A DNA stretch of 64,000 nt from Pseudomonas sp. Teo4 (GCF_034387475.1 NZ_JAXCIL010000001.1:2976001-3040000); one strand, 5' to 3'; positions 8,356 to 42,921 are shown, counted from the stretch's first letter. A program made the numbers and translations. Notes: a model not told the origin generated them from the letters alone.

Positions 8356-10800
8356 ATGTCGCCCGTCCACAAGCCCTTGAGCCTCGCCGGCTTCGTCATG
8401 CGCTGCACCCTTCGTCTCAAGCCTCTGCCACGCTTCGGCCTGCTGCTGGCACTGCCCATCGCAGCTCAGGTCCAGGCCCAGGAGGCCAGCTTCGATATCC
8501 CGGCCCAGTCGCTGGCCAGCGCCTTGCAAACCTTCGGTCGCCAGGCCGACATGCAGATCCTGTTCAACCCCGACGACGTCAGCGGCCTCACCAGCCAGGC
8601 GGTCAAGCAGCGTGCAGAACCTGCACGAGCACTGGCCCAGTTGCTCGGTGGCACCGGCATGACCTTCACCCTGCAGGGCAACCCGCAGGTGATCCTGCTG
8701 CGCAAGGGCAACAGCACCAACATGGAGCTGGCGCCAACCAACATCAGCGGCGCGGCCCTGGGCGACACCACCGAAGGCACCCATTCCTACGCCACCGGTA
8801 CTTCCAATACCGCCACCAAGCTGCCCATGTCCCTGCGTGAAACGCCGCAGTCGGTCACCGTGGTCACCCGTCAGCGCATGGACGACCAGAACATGCAGAC
8901 CCTCGACGACGTGATGAAGAACGCCACCGGTATCACCATCGTCAAGAACGGCGGCGAGCGTTCGATTTACCAGGCGCGCGGTCAGGAGGTAACCAACCTG
9001 CAGATCGACGGCGTACCGACCAACATCGGCAACCCCTACTCGATGGACGCCATGTCCAAGCCCAACACCGATATCTACGACCGCGTGGAAATCGTGCGTG
9101 GTGCCACCGGCCTGATGGAAGGCGCCGGCAACCCTTCGGCCTCCATCAACCTGGTCCGCAAGCGCCCTACCGCAGAGCCTCAGGCCCTGATCGAGACCTC
9201 GGTCGGCTCCTGGGACAACTACAAGACCATGGTCGATTTGTCCTCGCCGTTGAACGAAGCCGGCACCATTCGCGGTCGCTCGGTGATTTCGTACAACAAT
9301 GCCAACAGCTACCTGGACACCGCCCAGAAAGAAAACCAGCTGTTCTACAGCATCATCGAGGCCGACCTGAACGAGTCGACCATGGCCACCATCGGCTTCA
9401 CCTACCAGAAGGAACGTAACTCCGGTTACGACTGGTCGGGCCTGCCAACCCAGGAAAACGGCGAGTTCTACCCGGTCTCCCGTTCTACCTCGCTGACCGG
9501 CGACTGGAACCACCTGGACAAGCGCAACACCACCCTGTTCGCCGATATCCAGCACACCTTCGACAACGGCTGGAAAGGCGTCGTCGCTGTCAACCAGATG
9601 TGGAACAAGTCGGACTTCCTGGGCAACTACACCTTCCCAGGCGGTGGCACCGACCTGTTTACCCTCAATCCTCGGCACTTTCGCTACGACGACACCCAAA
9701 CCAGCATCGACGGCTACTTCACCGGCCCGTTCCAGCTGCTCGGTCGTCAGCATGACCTGATCATCGGCGGCAACTGGAACAAGGACGACTTCGACTACCA
9801 CGGCGGGCGCGATGCCACCTACCGCTATATCGTCGACATGAACAACCTCGATGCGTTCGACCCGCCCAAGCCGACCGAGTTGAACGTCAACCAGTGGAAG
9901 TACAACCGCACCCAGGAACAGAAAGGCATCTATGTCGCCAGCCGTTTCAGCCTGACCGACACCACCAAGTTCATTCTCGGCAGCCGCCTGAGCTGGTACA
10001 GCTTCGACACCCTGAGCGACACCAACGGTGTGCGTGAAGCCAGTGACTATGGCCACTTTTCCAAGAGCGGCGAAGTCACCCCGTACGCTGGCCTGATCCA
10101 GGAGCTGAACGAGAACTGGTCGGCTTACGCCAGCTACACCGAAATCTTCAAGCCGCAGGACAACCAGGCTGCCGACGGCAGCATGCTCAAGCCGATGACC
10201 GGCAGCAACTACGAGATCGGCCTGAAGGGCGAGTTCTTCGACAAGCGTCTGCAGACCTCCATCGCCGTCTTCCAGGCTGACCAGACCGGCCGCGCCGAAC
10301 TGGTCTCCGAGACGATCTGCCCCGATGGCTGCTACCGCGCTTCCGACAAGGTCCGCAACAAGGGTATCGAGCTTGAGCTGAACGGTGAGATCCTGCCGGA
10401 CTGGAACCTGTCGGCGGGTTACACCTACACCCAGTCCAAGTACATCGGCGGCGAGCAGAAGGGTGAAGACTTCAACGGCGCCTCGCCACGTCACCTGTTC
10501 AAAGTGGCCACCGACTACCGTCTGCCAGGCGCGCTCAACCACCTGCGTGTGGGCGGCAGCTTCTACGCCCAGAGCAAGATGACCCAGACCGAGGTTGGCG
10601 AGACCTACAAGATCCAGCAGGACGCCTACCACCTGACCAACCTGCACGCGATCTACGAGATCAACAAGAACCTCGAAGTTCAGTACAACCTGGATAACGT
10701 GTTCGACAAGAAGTACTACCAGACCTTGGGCAACCCCAACTACTGGAACTTCTACGGCGAGCCGCGCAACTTCAACCTGGCGCTGCGGGCCAAGTTCTGA
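8356..10800 (+). CDS. fpvA: FpvA, TonB-dependent ferripyoverdine receptor
   Basis: An outer-membrane receptor of 814 residues that imports ferripyoverdine and signals through its N-terminal domain to an anti-sigma factor. A signal peptide ends at VQAQEASF (about residue 40). An STN signalling domain follows (FDIPAQSLASALQTFGRQ, about residues 45-115), then a plug (LPMSLRETPQSVTVV; LQIDGVPTNIG) and a 22-strand barrel closing with NLALRAKF, C-terminal Phe. The start MSPVHKPLSLAGFVMRC resembles the extended N-terminus of P. aeruginosa FpvA, so I keep it, although no good ribosome site precedes it; ATG 8398 is the alternative. The STN domain implies FpvI/FpvR partners, which are not in this window. 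Confidence 0.93.
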   Translation: MSPVHKPLSLAGFVMRCTLRLKPLPRFGLLLALPIAAQVQAQEASFDIPAQSLASALQTFGRQADMQILFNPDDVSGLTSQAVKQRAEPARALAQLLGGTGMTFTLQGNPQVILLRKGNSTNMELAPTNISGAALGDTTEGTHSYATGTSNTATKLPMSLRETPQSVTVVTRQRMDDQNMQTLDDVMKNATGITIVKNGGERSIYQARGQEVTNLQIDGVPTNIGNPYSMDAMSKPNTDIYDRVEIVRGATGLMEGAGNPSASINLVRKRPTAEPQALIETSVGSWDNYKTMVDLSSPLNEAGTIRGRSVISYNNANSYLDTAQKENQLFYSIIEADLNESTMATIGFTYQKERNSGYDWSGLPTQENGEFYPVSRSTSLTGDWNHLDKRNTTLFADIQHTFDNGWKGVVAVNQMWNKSDFLGNYTFPGGGTDLFTLNPRHFRYDDTQTSIDGYFTGPFQLLGRQHDLIIGGNWNKDDFDYHGGRDATYRYIVDMNNLDAFDPPKPTELNVNQWKYNRTQEQKGIYVASRFSLTDTTKFILGSRLSWYSFDTLSDTNGVREASDYGHFSKSGEVTPYAGLIQELNENWSAYASYTEIFKPQDNQAADGSMLKPMTGSNYEIGLKGEFFDKRLQTSIAVFQADQTGRAELVSETICPDGCYRASDKVRNKGIELELNGEILPDWNLSAGYTYTQSKYIGGEQKGEDFNGASPRHLFKVATDYRLPGALNHLRVGGSFYAQSKMTQTEVGETYKIQQDAYHLTNLHAIYEINKNLEVQYNLDNVFDKKYYQTLGNPNYWNFYGEPRNFNLALRAKF

Positions 10801-10824
10801 TCTAGCCTGACGTTCAATCCCATT

Positions 10825-10968
10825 GGGGCCGCTTTGCGGCCCATCGCAGGCTTCGCCAGCTCCCACGAGATGGACTGTCGCCAAAGGTTGGATTTGTGTC
10901 CAACTTCTTGGGGGGCAGTCCATCTCGTGGGAGCTGGCGAAGCCTGCGATGGGCTGCAAAGCAGCCCC
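10825..10968. repeat. 53-base inverted repeat between fpvA and the esterase
   Basis: Arms 10825-10877 and 10916-10968 are almost fully complementary and contain the REP unit gtgggagctggcgaagcctg. The 38-base loop holds a smaller stem (GTTGGA...TCCAAC). It sits between two convergent genes, so it may serve as a two-way transcription stop. Confidence 0.85.
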
Positions 10969-10978
10969 AATCCCTCAC

Positions 10979-11923
10979 CTAGTTCAGGCGCCGCTGCAAC
11001 GCCTCGGCAATCACTTCCAACGCCTCTTCCGCCTCATCCACCAACGCATCCATGCGCATGAAGTCATGGGTCATGCCCTCATACACCCGCTCCTCCACCT
11101 CGACCCCCGCCGCCCGCAAGTGCGCGGCATAGGCACGCCCTTCGTCAACCAGCGGGTCGCACTCGGCAACCAGCAGCAACGCCGGCACACGCAGGCGCTC
11201 GGGTGCTTCGAGCAATGGCGAGAAGCGCGGGTCGAAGCGGTCTTCGGCGCTGCGCTGATAGTGCTGGTAGAACCACTCCAGGGTGTCGGCCTCCAGCAAA
11301 TGCCCGGTGGCATAGCGCTGCACCGAATCGTGCCAGCGGCTGGCATCGGTGACCGGGTAGATCATCACCTGCAGGCGCGGCGCCACCGGCGCGTGGTTGG
11401 CCACCACAGTGGCCAGGCTGCCACCGACGCTGTCACCGGCAACCGCCAGGCGCGCGACATCGATGCCAACCTCAGCACCCTGGGCCTGCAACCACTGCCA
11501 GGCATCCAGGGCGTCCTCCACCGCGGTGGGGAAGCGCCACTGCGGCGCCAGCCTGTACGCAACCGACAACACCACGCAACCGGACAGCGCAGCCAGCGTG
11601 CGGCACAGCGCATCGTGGGAGTCCAGGCCTCCGACCACATAGCCACCGCCATGGAAATACAGCACCCCCGGCTGCAGACGATCACGGTCGATGCCCTGGG
11701 CACTGTACAGCCGTGCGGGCAGTCGCGTGCCGTCACGGGCCGGGATTTGCAGTTCTTCGATGAGTTCCAGGTCGTCGCCGCCCGCGCTCATCAGCAGCGA
11801 CGATTGGTCGAACGCTTCGCGCGCCTGCTCAGGGCTGGCGGCGTGCATGGCCAGGGTCTTGCCTTCGGCGCGGCCGGCTTCGACCAGCTGCAGGTAAGCA
11901 GCGATATCAGGGTTCAGGGACAT
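10979..11923 (-). CDS. Alpha/beta hydrolase (HSL-family esterase) next to the synthetase operon
   Basis: A hormone-sensitive-lipase-type esterase of 314 residues. The oxyanion motif FHGGGYVVGG lies near residue 88, the nucleophile motif GDSVGGSLA near 163, the acid in AECDPLVDEG near 255 and the histidine in MTHDFMRM near 285. I chose ATG 11923 because CTGGAG lies about 10 bases upstream; the longer frame to 11953 lacks this. It lies 64 bases after the end of the terminal peptide synthetase on the same strand with no promoter seen between, so it is probably the last gene of that operon. Its role in pyoverdine biology is unknown; a small-ester or peptide-ester hydrolase, perhaps an editing or deacylating enzyme, is speculation. 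Confidence 0.85.
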   Translation of the reverse strand: MSLNPDIAAYLQLVEAGRAEGKTLAMHAASPEQAREAFDQSSLLMSAGGDDLELIEELQIPARDGTRLPARLYSAQGIDRDRLQPGVLYFHGGGYVVGGLDSHDALCRTLAALSGCVVLSVAYRLAPQWRFPTAVEDALDAWQWLQAQGAEVGIDVARLAVAGDSVGGSLATVVANHAPVAPRLQVMIYPVTDASRWHDSVQRYATGHLLEADTLEWFYQHYQRSAEDRFDPRFSPLLEAPERLRVPALLLVAECDPLVDEGRAYAAHLRAAGVEVEERVYEGMTHDFMRMDALVDEAEEALEVIAEALQRRLN

Positions 11924-11987
11924 GGTGCGAATGCTCCAGGCCGGTCGGCGCAAGGCACGACCGGCGATTGAGAGGAAAAGGAAGGGG

Positions 11988-23824
<11,837 letters not shown>

Positions 23825-23828
<4 letters not shown>

Positions 23829-26800
23829 GCTTCATCCACCTCATCCAGCAAACTTTCCAGTCGATTCAAACGGTCCGCATCCAGCACGCCGGCGGGCGGT
23901 TCCAGGTGATCGACGAATTCATTGAGTACAGGGAACTGGAACATCAGCTGCGGTGCAGCGCCGATGCCCAGCTCCAGTTGCAGGCGCGACAGCACGCCCA
24001 TGACCAGCAGCGAATGGCCGCCCAGTTCGAAGAAGTTGTCGCCCAGCCCTACCCGCTCGACCTTGAGCACGTCCTGCCAGATCTGCGCGACCTGTTCCTG
24101 CAGGGGGGTCTGCGGTGCCTGGTAGGCCACGCGGGCGGCATCCAGGTCCGGGGCAGGCAGGGCCTGGCGGTCGAGCTTGCCGTTGGCGGTCAGCGGCAGG
24201 GCTGCAAGGCTCACCACGTGGGCCGGAATCATGTGTTCGGGCAGGTGCTGGCGCAGGTAGGCCTGCACCTGCTCACGCAGCACACCTGCGTCCGCTGGCG
24301 CCACCACATAGGCCACCAGCTGCTTGCCCTGCTCGGTGTCACGGGCCACCACGGCGGCATCGACCAGTAGTGCCATGCCGCGCAGGCAGGCACCGACTTC
24401 ACCGGGCTCGACCCGGTAACCGCGGATCTTCACCTGGTCATCGATACGGCCAAGGGTTTCAATCGCACCGTGGTGGATGCGTACCCGGTCGCCCGTGCGG
24501 TACAGCCGCTCGCCGTTGCTGGCTTGCGGGTCCGGAACAAAGCGCTCGGCGGTCAGCCCAGGGCGGCCCAGGTAGCCTCGGGCCAGGCTCGGCCCGCCCA
24601 CGTACAGCTCGCCATGAACCCCTTCGGCCACCGCCTGCAGGTTGGCGTCCAGCAGTTGCAGGCGCACGTTGAGCAGCGGGCGCCCCAAGGGCACGCCCGG
24701 CAATTGCGCAGCCGCCGGCAGTTCAGTGGCCAGCACACCGATGGTGGTTTCGCTCGGGCCATAGTGGTTGACCACCCGGCACGCCGGCGCCAGTTGCTGA
24801 ACCTGTGCCAGCAGTTCGACGCTGCTGGCTTCGCCACCCAGCACCAGGCAACGACGCGGCAGCACCTGGGCCGGCTCGGCCACCTTGAGCAACGATTGCA
24901 GGTGCGATGGCACCAGCTTGATGAAGTCGATCGCCTCGCGGCTCATGTACTGCGCCATGCCCTGGGCGTCCATGGCCAGTTGCTCGTCGAGCAGGTGCAG
25001 GCTGCGACCACTGCACAGGGCTGCGAACAGGGTGGTGTAGCCCAGGTCGGCGGCCAAGGTGGAGGCCAGCGCCATGCGCTCTACCCCTTCCAATGGCAGC
25101 AGCGCCAGTGCAGAAGCCAGGTAGTCGGCCAACGCGCCCTGGCTGACCAGCACGCCTTTTGGCCGGCCTGTGGAGCCGGAGGTGAAAATCACATAGGCGG
25201 CCAACTCGGTATCGCGCTGTACGGCATTCAGCGAACCACCTTGCGGCAACTGGGCGAGCTCTTCGAAGGCCAGGCCACGCACCGCAGGCAAGGTGGCGTG
25301 CTCGATCAGCCAGGCAGCCGGCCCCAGCAGCAGGCTCGCCTGGCTGTCTTCGAGCATCTGCCGGGTGCGCGCAGGTTGTGCGCGCAGGTCCAGCGGCAGG
25401 AACGCCGCACCGGCCTTGAACGCCGCCAGCAGGCCGACCACGAACTGCGCCGAACGCTCGGCGGCAATCGCCACCACACGTTCCGGGCCGATACCGTTGG
25501 CTTGCAGGTGCACGGCCAGGTCCACAGCGCGATGGTTCAGTTCGCCGTAGCTGAGGTGCTGTTCACCACACACCAGCGCGACCTTGGCTGGATTAGCTCG
25601 TGCCTGTTCTTCGAACAGCTGCAAGGCCTGCGACGTCTGGCTGTCGGCCCGCACGTCGCCCTGGCACAACATAGCCAGTGCCTGACGCGACGCCTCGCTG
25701 CCCAATCGCGGCTCCCCGAGCGGCTGGCCGGCGTCGGCCACCATCGCCTGCAACAGACGCTGCCAGTCAGCCAGCAGGCGCTGGGCGGTGGCCAGGTCGA
25801 ACTGGTCGGCGGCATATACCAGGGTGGCGATCACACCCTCGGGGGCTTCGACGGTTTCAAGGTTGAGGTCGAACTTGGCCTCTTGAACGTCGGCGGCCAA
25901 GGTTTCGATATTCAGCCCGGCCACCACCGGGCCTTGTGCCTGGGCACCCTGGGCACGGTGGTTGAACAGCACCTGGAACAACGGGGTATGGCTCAGGCTG
26001 CGCTCAGGCTGCAAGGCTTCGACCAACTGTTCGAACGGCAGGTCCTGATGGTCCTGGGCCTGCAAGGTGGTCTGGCGCACCTGCTCGATCAGTTGCCCGA
26101 ACGGCAGACGGCCATCGACACTGGCACGCATGACCAAGGTGTTGATGAACACCCCGAGCAGGCCCTCGGTTTCCTGGCGGTTGCGGTTGGCCACCGGCAC
26201 ACCGACGCGAATATCGTCCTGGCCGCTGTAGCGGTGCAGCAGCGCCTGGAAACCGGCGAGCAGCACCATGAACAAGGTCGCCTGGTGACGCTGGGCGAGC
26301 TGGCGCAGGCCGTCGCTCAAATGCGCGTCCAGTTGCAGTTCAAGCTGCCCGCCACGGTGGCTGGGCTGGGCCGGGCGCGCACGGTCGCCGGGCAGTTGCA
26401 GCACAGGCTGCTGCTCGCCCAGTTGTTCACGCCAGTACTGCAACTGACGCTCGCGCTCGCCGCCCTCCATGCGCTGGCGCTGCCACAGGGCGTAGTCGGC
26501 GTACTGGACCGGCAAGGCGGCAAAGCCTGGATCACGGCCTTCGACCTTGGCGGCGTAGCTGCGCACCAGCTCATCGACCATCACCTGCATCGACCAACCG
26601 TCAGAGACGATGTGATGCTGGGTCAGTACCAGCAGGTGCTCCTGCGCCCCCAGCGGCAACAGGGCTACACGCAGCAACGGGCCGTTGACCAGGTCGAACG
26701 GCTGACGCACCTGCTCATCGATGAAGCGGCTAACAGGCGTGCTTTCGTCGGCCAGGGCGTGTACCTGAATCTGCACCGGCAGCGTGGCATGCACCACCTG

Positions 26801-29800
26801 ACGCACACCGTCGGCGTCATGGGCGAAGGTGGTGCGCAGCGGCTCGTGGCGAGCGATCAGGTTGTCGAAGCTGGCGCGCAGGGCCTGGATGTCCAGCACG
26901 CCACGCAGGCGCAGGGCGCGCGGCAGGTTGTAGGCGGCGCTGTAAGGCTGCATCTGCCAGAGGAACCACAAGCGCTCCTGTGCGTACGACAACGGCAACA
27001 CGCCTTCACGCGGCGCTCGGGTGATACGTGACCCGCCGCTCGACTGCAAGGCTTCGAGCATGGCGGCTTGGGCTTGCAGGGTGCTGTTTTCGAAGACCTG
27101 GCGCAGGCTGGCCTCGCGCCCCAGTTCGTCACGAATGCGCGACACCAGCTGGGTAACCAGCAGCGAATGCCCGCCCAGGTCGAAGAAGTTGTCGTGCAGG
27201 CCGACCCGTTCCAGCTTGAGCAAGGTTTGCCAGAGGGCGGCCAGTTGCTGCTCCAGCACGGTACGCGGCGCCACGTAGGCCTGTTGCCATTGGCTGGCGT
27301 CCGGCTTGGGCAGTGCCTTGCGGTCCAGCTTGCCGTTGGGGGTCAGCGGCATGGCTGCGACGAACATCATCTGCGCGGGCACCATGTACTCCGGCAATTG
27401 CGCCTTGAGCCGGCCCTTGAGCTGCTCGCGAACGGCATGCTGGATGGCGCTGTCGGCCTGGGCCAACGCCGGGTCGTGCGCCACGACATAGCCCACCAAC
27501 TGGTCGCCGCCAATACCTGGCTGAGCGACCACAGCCACCTCGCGTACCGCTTCGCAGCCCAGCAGGGCCGACTCGATCTCGCCCAGTTCGATACGGAAAC
27601 CGCGAATCTTCACCTGGTGGTCGGCGCGACCGATGTATTCGTACTCGCCGCCAGCGTTCAGCCGCGCCACGTCACCGGTGCGGTACAACCGCTCGCCCTT
27701 GTCGGAGAACGGGTTGGGCAGGAAACGCTCGGCGGTCAGCGAGGCGCGGTTGAGGTAACCACGGGCCAGGCCCTGGCCGCCGATCATCAGCTCACCGGCC
27801 ACACCCTCGGGCACCGGGCTGAAGTCAGCACCCACCACATACAGTGCGGTGTTGCCAATCGGTTGGCCAAGCAGTGGCCGTGGATGCTCGGCATCCAGAC
27901 GGTAGCGCGCCGACCAGATGGTGGTTTCGGTCGGGCCATAGAGGTTCCAGACCGGGCCGATGGCCTGCAGCATGCGCGCGGCCAGCTCTGGCGCCAGCGC
28001 CTCGCCGCCGCACAGGCACTTGCAGCCTGCCAGTGCCTGGGTGTCGCCATGGTCGAGCAGCATGCGCCAGGTCGACGGCGTGGCCTGCAACGCGGTCACC
28101 GACCAGCGCCGCGCCAGTGCCAAGGCGGCCGCCGGGTCCTGGGCGATGTCCTTGCCGGCCAGCACCACCTGGGCGCCACGGGTCAACGGCACGTACAACT
28201 CCAGGCCGAAGATGTCGAACGAGAAGGTGGTCAGCGACAGCATTCGGTCGCTGGCGTCCAGGCCAGGTTGCTGCGCCATGCTGGCGACGAAGTTGGCCAG
28301 GGCGTGGTGGCTGATCACCACGCCTTTGGGGTTGCCGGTGGAGCCGGAGGTGTAGATCACATAGGCGGCAGAATCGGCGGGCAAGTGCAACTGCGGGTCG
28401 TCCTGTGCCAGCGCGGCTTCCGGCAGGCGGTCCAGGCACAACAGCTGCGGGCCACGACCTTCGAAGCGCGGCGCCAGGGCTGCGTGGGTCAGCAGCAGGC
28501 CCATGCCGCTGGCCTCGATCATGTAGTCCAGGCGCGCCTGCGGGTAGGCCGGGTCCAACGGAATGTAGGCGCCGCCCGCCTTGAGGATGGCCAGCAGGCC
28601 GACCACCAGGTCGACCCCGCGCTCGACCGACAGGCCCACCATCACTTCAGGGCCAACACCCAGGGCAATCAGGCGATGGGCCAATTGGTTGGCGCGCAGG
28701 TTCAGTTCGGCGTAGCTCAAAACCTGCTCGGCAAAGGCCAGCGCCGGGGCATCCGGGGTGCGCGCCGCCAGGGCGGCGAACTGCTGGTGCACCGGCAATG
28801 CCGGCACGGCCATGGCCGTGGCGTTGTTGCCGTGAACCAGTTGCTGCCAGTCGGCGGCGTCGAACAGCGCCAGGGCATCGACCCGTTCGGCGGGGTTGGC
28901 CAGCAAACCCTGCAGCAGGTTTTGCCAGTGACGGCCGAGGCGCTCTACCGTGGCGCGGCTGAACAGGTCGCTGGCGAACACCAGCGAAGCACCGATGCCG
29001 TCGGGGGTTTCGACGGTTTCCAGGGTCAGGTCGAACTGCGCGGTGTGCTGGCGGGCTTGGTAGTTGCTCACCTCAAGGCCCGGCAGGCGGGTCACCGAGG
29101 CTTCACCGACCTCCTGGCCACGGTGGTTGTGCATGACCTGGAACAACGGGCTGTGGCTCATGCTGCGCTGAGGCTGCAGCAACTCGACCAATTGCTCGAA
29201 CGGCAGGTCCTGATATTCCCGGGCCTGCAAGGTGGCCTCGCGCACTTGTGCGAGCAACGCAGTAAAGGGTTTGCTGCCATCGACCACGGCGCGCAGTACC
29301 TGGGTGTTGACGAAGAAGCCGATCAGGCCCTCGACCTCGGGACGATTGCGTCCGGCCACCGGCACACCCACGCGCACATCTTCCTGGCCGCTGTAGCGGT
29401 ACAGCAAGGCCTGGAAGGCGGCCAGCAGCAAGGTATAGAGCGTCACGTCCTCGCGCCGGGCCAGGTCCTTGAGACCACGGGTCAGTGCTGGTGAAAGCTG
29501 GAAGTCCACCCGGTCGCCGCGATAGCTCATGGCCTGCGGCCGTGGGAAGTCGATGGGCAATTCAAGCACTGGCTGGTGGCCACCCAGTTGTTGCTTCCAG
29601 TACGCCTGCTGGCGCTCGCGCTCGCCGGCATCCATCCAGCTGCGCTGCCACAGGGCGTAATCGGCGTACTGCACTGGCAATGCCGCCAGCGCCGCCGTGG
29701 CGCCCGAGACACGGGCGCTGTACAGCTTGATCAGCTCGTCGATCATGATGCGCATCGACCAGCCATCGGAAACGATATGGTGCTGCACCAGCGACAACAC

Positions 29801-30298
29801 GTGTTGCTGGTCATCCAGGCGCAGCAGCTTGACCCGCAGCAGCGGCCCTTCACGCAAGTCGAAAGGCTGTTGCCCATGGGCCTCGATCAGCTCGGCCAGG
29901 CGTGCCGGGTCGGCCACCGCCTGGTGCTCGACCCGGATCCGGCCTTGGCCATCGACCAGCTGCACCGCCTGGCCATCGACTTCGGCAAAGCGGGTGCGCA
30001 GCGACTCGTGCCGGGCGACCAACTCGTCGAAGGCCGCCTGCAGGGCATCGCTGTCCAGCGAGCCGTGCAGGCGCAGTACCGACGACATGTTGTAGGCACT
30101 ACCGGCAGGGTCCAGTTGCCAGAGAAACCACAGACGTTCCTGCGCATAGGACAAAAGCAGCGGCTGGGAGGCATCACGCTTGAATATCGGCGCCAGGCCG
30201 AACAGATTGATCCCTTTCTTCCCAAGCATCACGGCGAGGGCTTTCCTTTCGGTCAAGGACAGCCCTTCCACCGACTCGATCAACTTTTGCACGCGCAA
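23825..30298 (-). CDS. Pyoverdine peptide synthetase, Gly and Asp modules
   Basis: A 2157-residue NRPS, C-A-T-C-A-T, without epimerisation or thioesterase domains. C1 HHIVSDG is near residue 175, A1 core [10 protein letters not shown] near 654, T1 LGGHSL near 1045, C2 HHIVSDG near 1232, A2 core [10 protein letters not shown] near 1710 and T2 LGGHSL near 2095. The pockets read DILQLGLIW(K), the Gly code, and DLTKVGHIG(K), the Asp code. No hydroxylase domain or partner is seen, so the Asp may stay unmodified. The start is non-ATG: TTG at 30298 or, better placed after GGGGG, GTG at 30292. The gap to the preceding gene is 8 bases; the stop overlaps the next ATG. Confidence 0.92.
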
Positions 30299-30306
30299 CC
30301 CCCAAA

Positions 30307-41563
<11,257 letters not shown>

Positions 41564-41618
41564 TTCATGGCATCCGGAGCGTGGGTCGAATGACCCGATG
41601 ACAGGTCGTCCCTATAGA

Positions 41619-41642
41619 ACGAACCCAGGCCGGAAAAATTAG
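41619..41642 (-). promoter_or_regulatory. Degenerate PvdS-type promoter of the synthetase operon
   Basis: On the minus strand the sequence reads CTAAT, 16 bases, CGT, 56 bases before the first synthetase ATG. It differs from CTAAAT-N16-CGT by the loss of one A, which shortens the spacing by one if aligned on TAA. Position and context favour a real but weaker promoter. Confidence 0.5.
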
Positions 41643-41674
41643 CGTTGGCCCGACAGCGCGGGCCGGGTAGCGGC

Positions 41675-41698
41675 TAAATTGCCCGGCGCAGCACTCGT
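41675..41698 (+). promoter_or_regulatory. PvdS-type promoter of the siderophore-interacting gene
   Basis: TAAAT at 41675-41679, 16 bases, CGT at 41696-41698, a perfect match to the consensus and 33 bases before the ATG at 41732. Confidence 0.88.
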
Positions 41699-41731
41699 CC
41701 AATCGGTGAACCCGATGCCAAAGGACCGACC

Positions 41732-42703
41732 ATGTCCACCTCCTCCTCCCTCGCCAGCGCCATGCAGCGCGGCTTGCGCAAACTGGCCGGCGGCCTGGGG
41801 CAAAAGCCCAGCGCCTACCGGCTGTTCGACCTGCAACTGGTGCACAAGATTGAGCTGAGCCCTTCGCTGTGCCGACTGGTGTTCACTGGGCCCGACGTGA
41901 ACAGCATGCAGTGCAGCGGCCCCGACCAGCGGGTCAAGCTGTTCTTCCCTGCTGCGGACGGCAGCCTGCCGGCGCTGCCCCATGACAGCCACTGGAACGA
42001 CGCCCGAAAACAGCTGCCGGAAGCGGCCCGCCCGCCGATGCGCACCTACACCATCCGCGCCCTGCGTCGAGCCCAGGCGCAGGTGGATATCGACTTCGTC
42101 ATGCACGGCGTCAACGGCCCCGCTTCAGCCTGGGCGACACACGCCCGCAGAGGTGATCGCCTGCAGATGCTGGCGCCCAACCTGGCTTACCCCAAGGACC
42201 CCGGTGGTTACGAATGGAATCCGCCTGCCGGGGTGGATCGCGTGCTATTGGTGGGCGACGAGACGGCCCTGCCCGCTATCGCTGGCATCCTCGAAACACT
42301 GGCCGCGAATAAACAGCCGCCGCAGGTCCAGGCGTTCGTCGAGGTACCGTTGCAGGCAGACTGCCTGGACCTGGAATGCCCCCGCGACACCCACCTGCAC
42401 TGGCTGCCGCGTGATGTACTGGGCAGCGACCACGGCGCTGCCATGCTGCATGCCGTCGAGCATCTGGCCGAGCTGCCGCAGGCGCAGGCAACGGGCAAGG
42501 CCCGCCCGCTGGAAGAGATCGATATCGAGCAACGTCGGCCTTGGGAGTTGGCACAGGCCCGGCGCGGTGACTTCTATGCCTGGGTGGCCGGGGAGTCGGC
42601 GACGGTGATGCAAATTCGTCGGCACCTGGTCAACGACCGGCAATTGGACCGTGCCTGCCTGACGCTGATGGGCTACTGGCGGGCGGGGCGTTCGTTCGAG
42701 TAG
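41732..42703 (+). CDS. Siderophore-interacting protein (SIP-type ferric-siderophore reductase)
   Basis: A 323-residue cytoplasmic flavoprotein of the ViuB/YqjH/SIP family, which reduce ferric siderophores with NAD(P)H to release iron. The FAD-binding motif RPPMRTYTIR lies near residue 99, GPASAWA near 129, the nucleotide segment VLLVGDETALPAI near 170, WVAGESATVMQIRRHL near 282 and the typical end GYWRAGRSFE. No signal peptide or membrane segment is visible. AAAGGA precedes the ATG and a perfect PvdS box drives it, divergent from the synthetase operon. In P. aeruginosa iron is released from pyoverdine in the periplasm by the membrane reductase FpvG, so a cytoplasmic reductase here is unexpected. 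Substrate unproven. Confidence 0.88.
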   Translation: MSTSSSLASAMQRGLRKLAGGLGQKPSAYRLFDLQLVHKIELSPSLCRLVFTGPDVNSMQCSGPDQRVKLFFPAADGSLPALPHDSHWNDARKQLPEAARPPMRTYTIRALRRAQAQVDIDFVMHGVNGPASAWATHARRGDRLQMLAPNLAYPKDPGGYEWNPPAGVDRVLLVGDETALPAIAGILETLAANKQPPQVQAFVEVPLQADCLDLECPRDTHLHWLPRDVLGSDHGAAMLHAVEHLAELPQAQATGKARPLEEIDIEQRRPWELAQARRGDFYAWVAGESATVMQIRRHLVNDRQLDRACLTLMGYWRAGRSFE

Positions 42704-42749
42704 TTGAAGGCCCATTGCTGGCAAGGCTCCACAGCGCTTGCTGAAGCCC

Positions 42750-42910
42750 GTGGGAGCTGGCGCCAGCCTGCGATCGAGTGCGAAGCGCTCGCAGCTGCCT
42801 CAGAGGGGCCGCTACGCGCCCCATCGCAGGCTTGCGCCAGCTCCCACCAAACAAAAGCTATCTCATTGATTGGGTGAGATATCTGTGGGAGCTGGCGCAG
42901 CCCTCGCATG
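42750..42910. repeat. REP cluster between the SIP gene and pvdH
   Basis: Facing copies of the element gtgggagctggcgccagcctg at 42750-42774 and 42823-42847 (reverse), plus a third direct copy from 42885. The element is the same family as at 6408 and 10825. It fills most of the gap 42704-42948. Confidence 0.8.
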
Positions 42911-42921
42911 ATCGCGAACCA

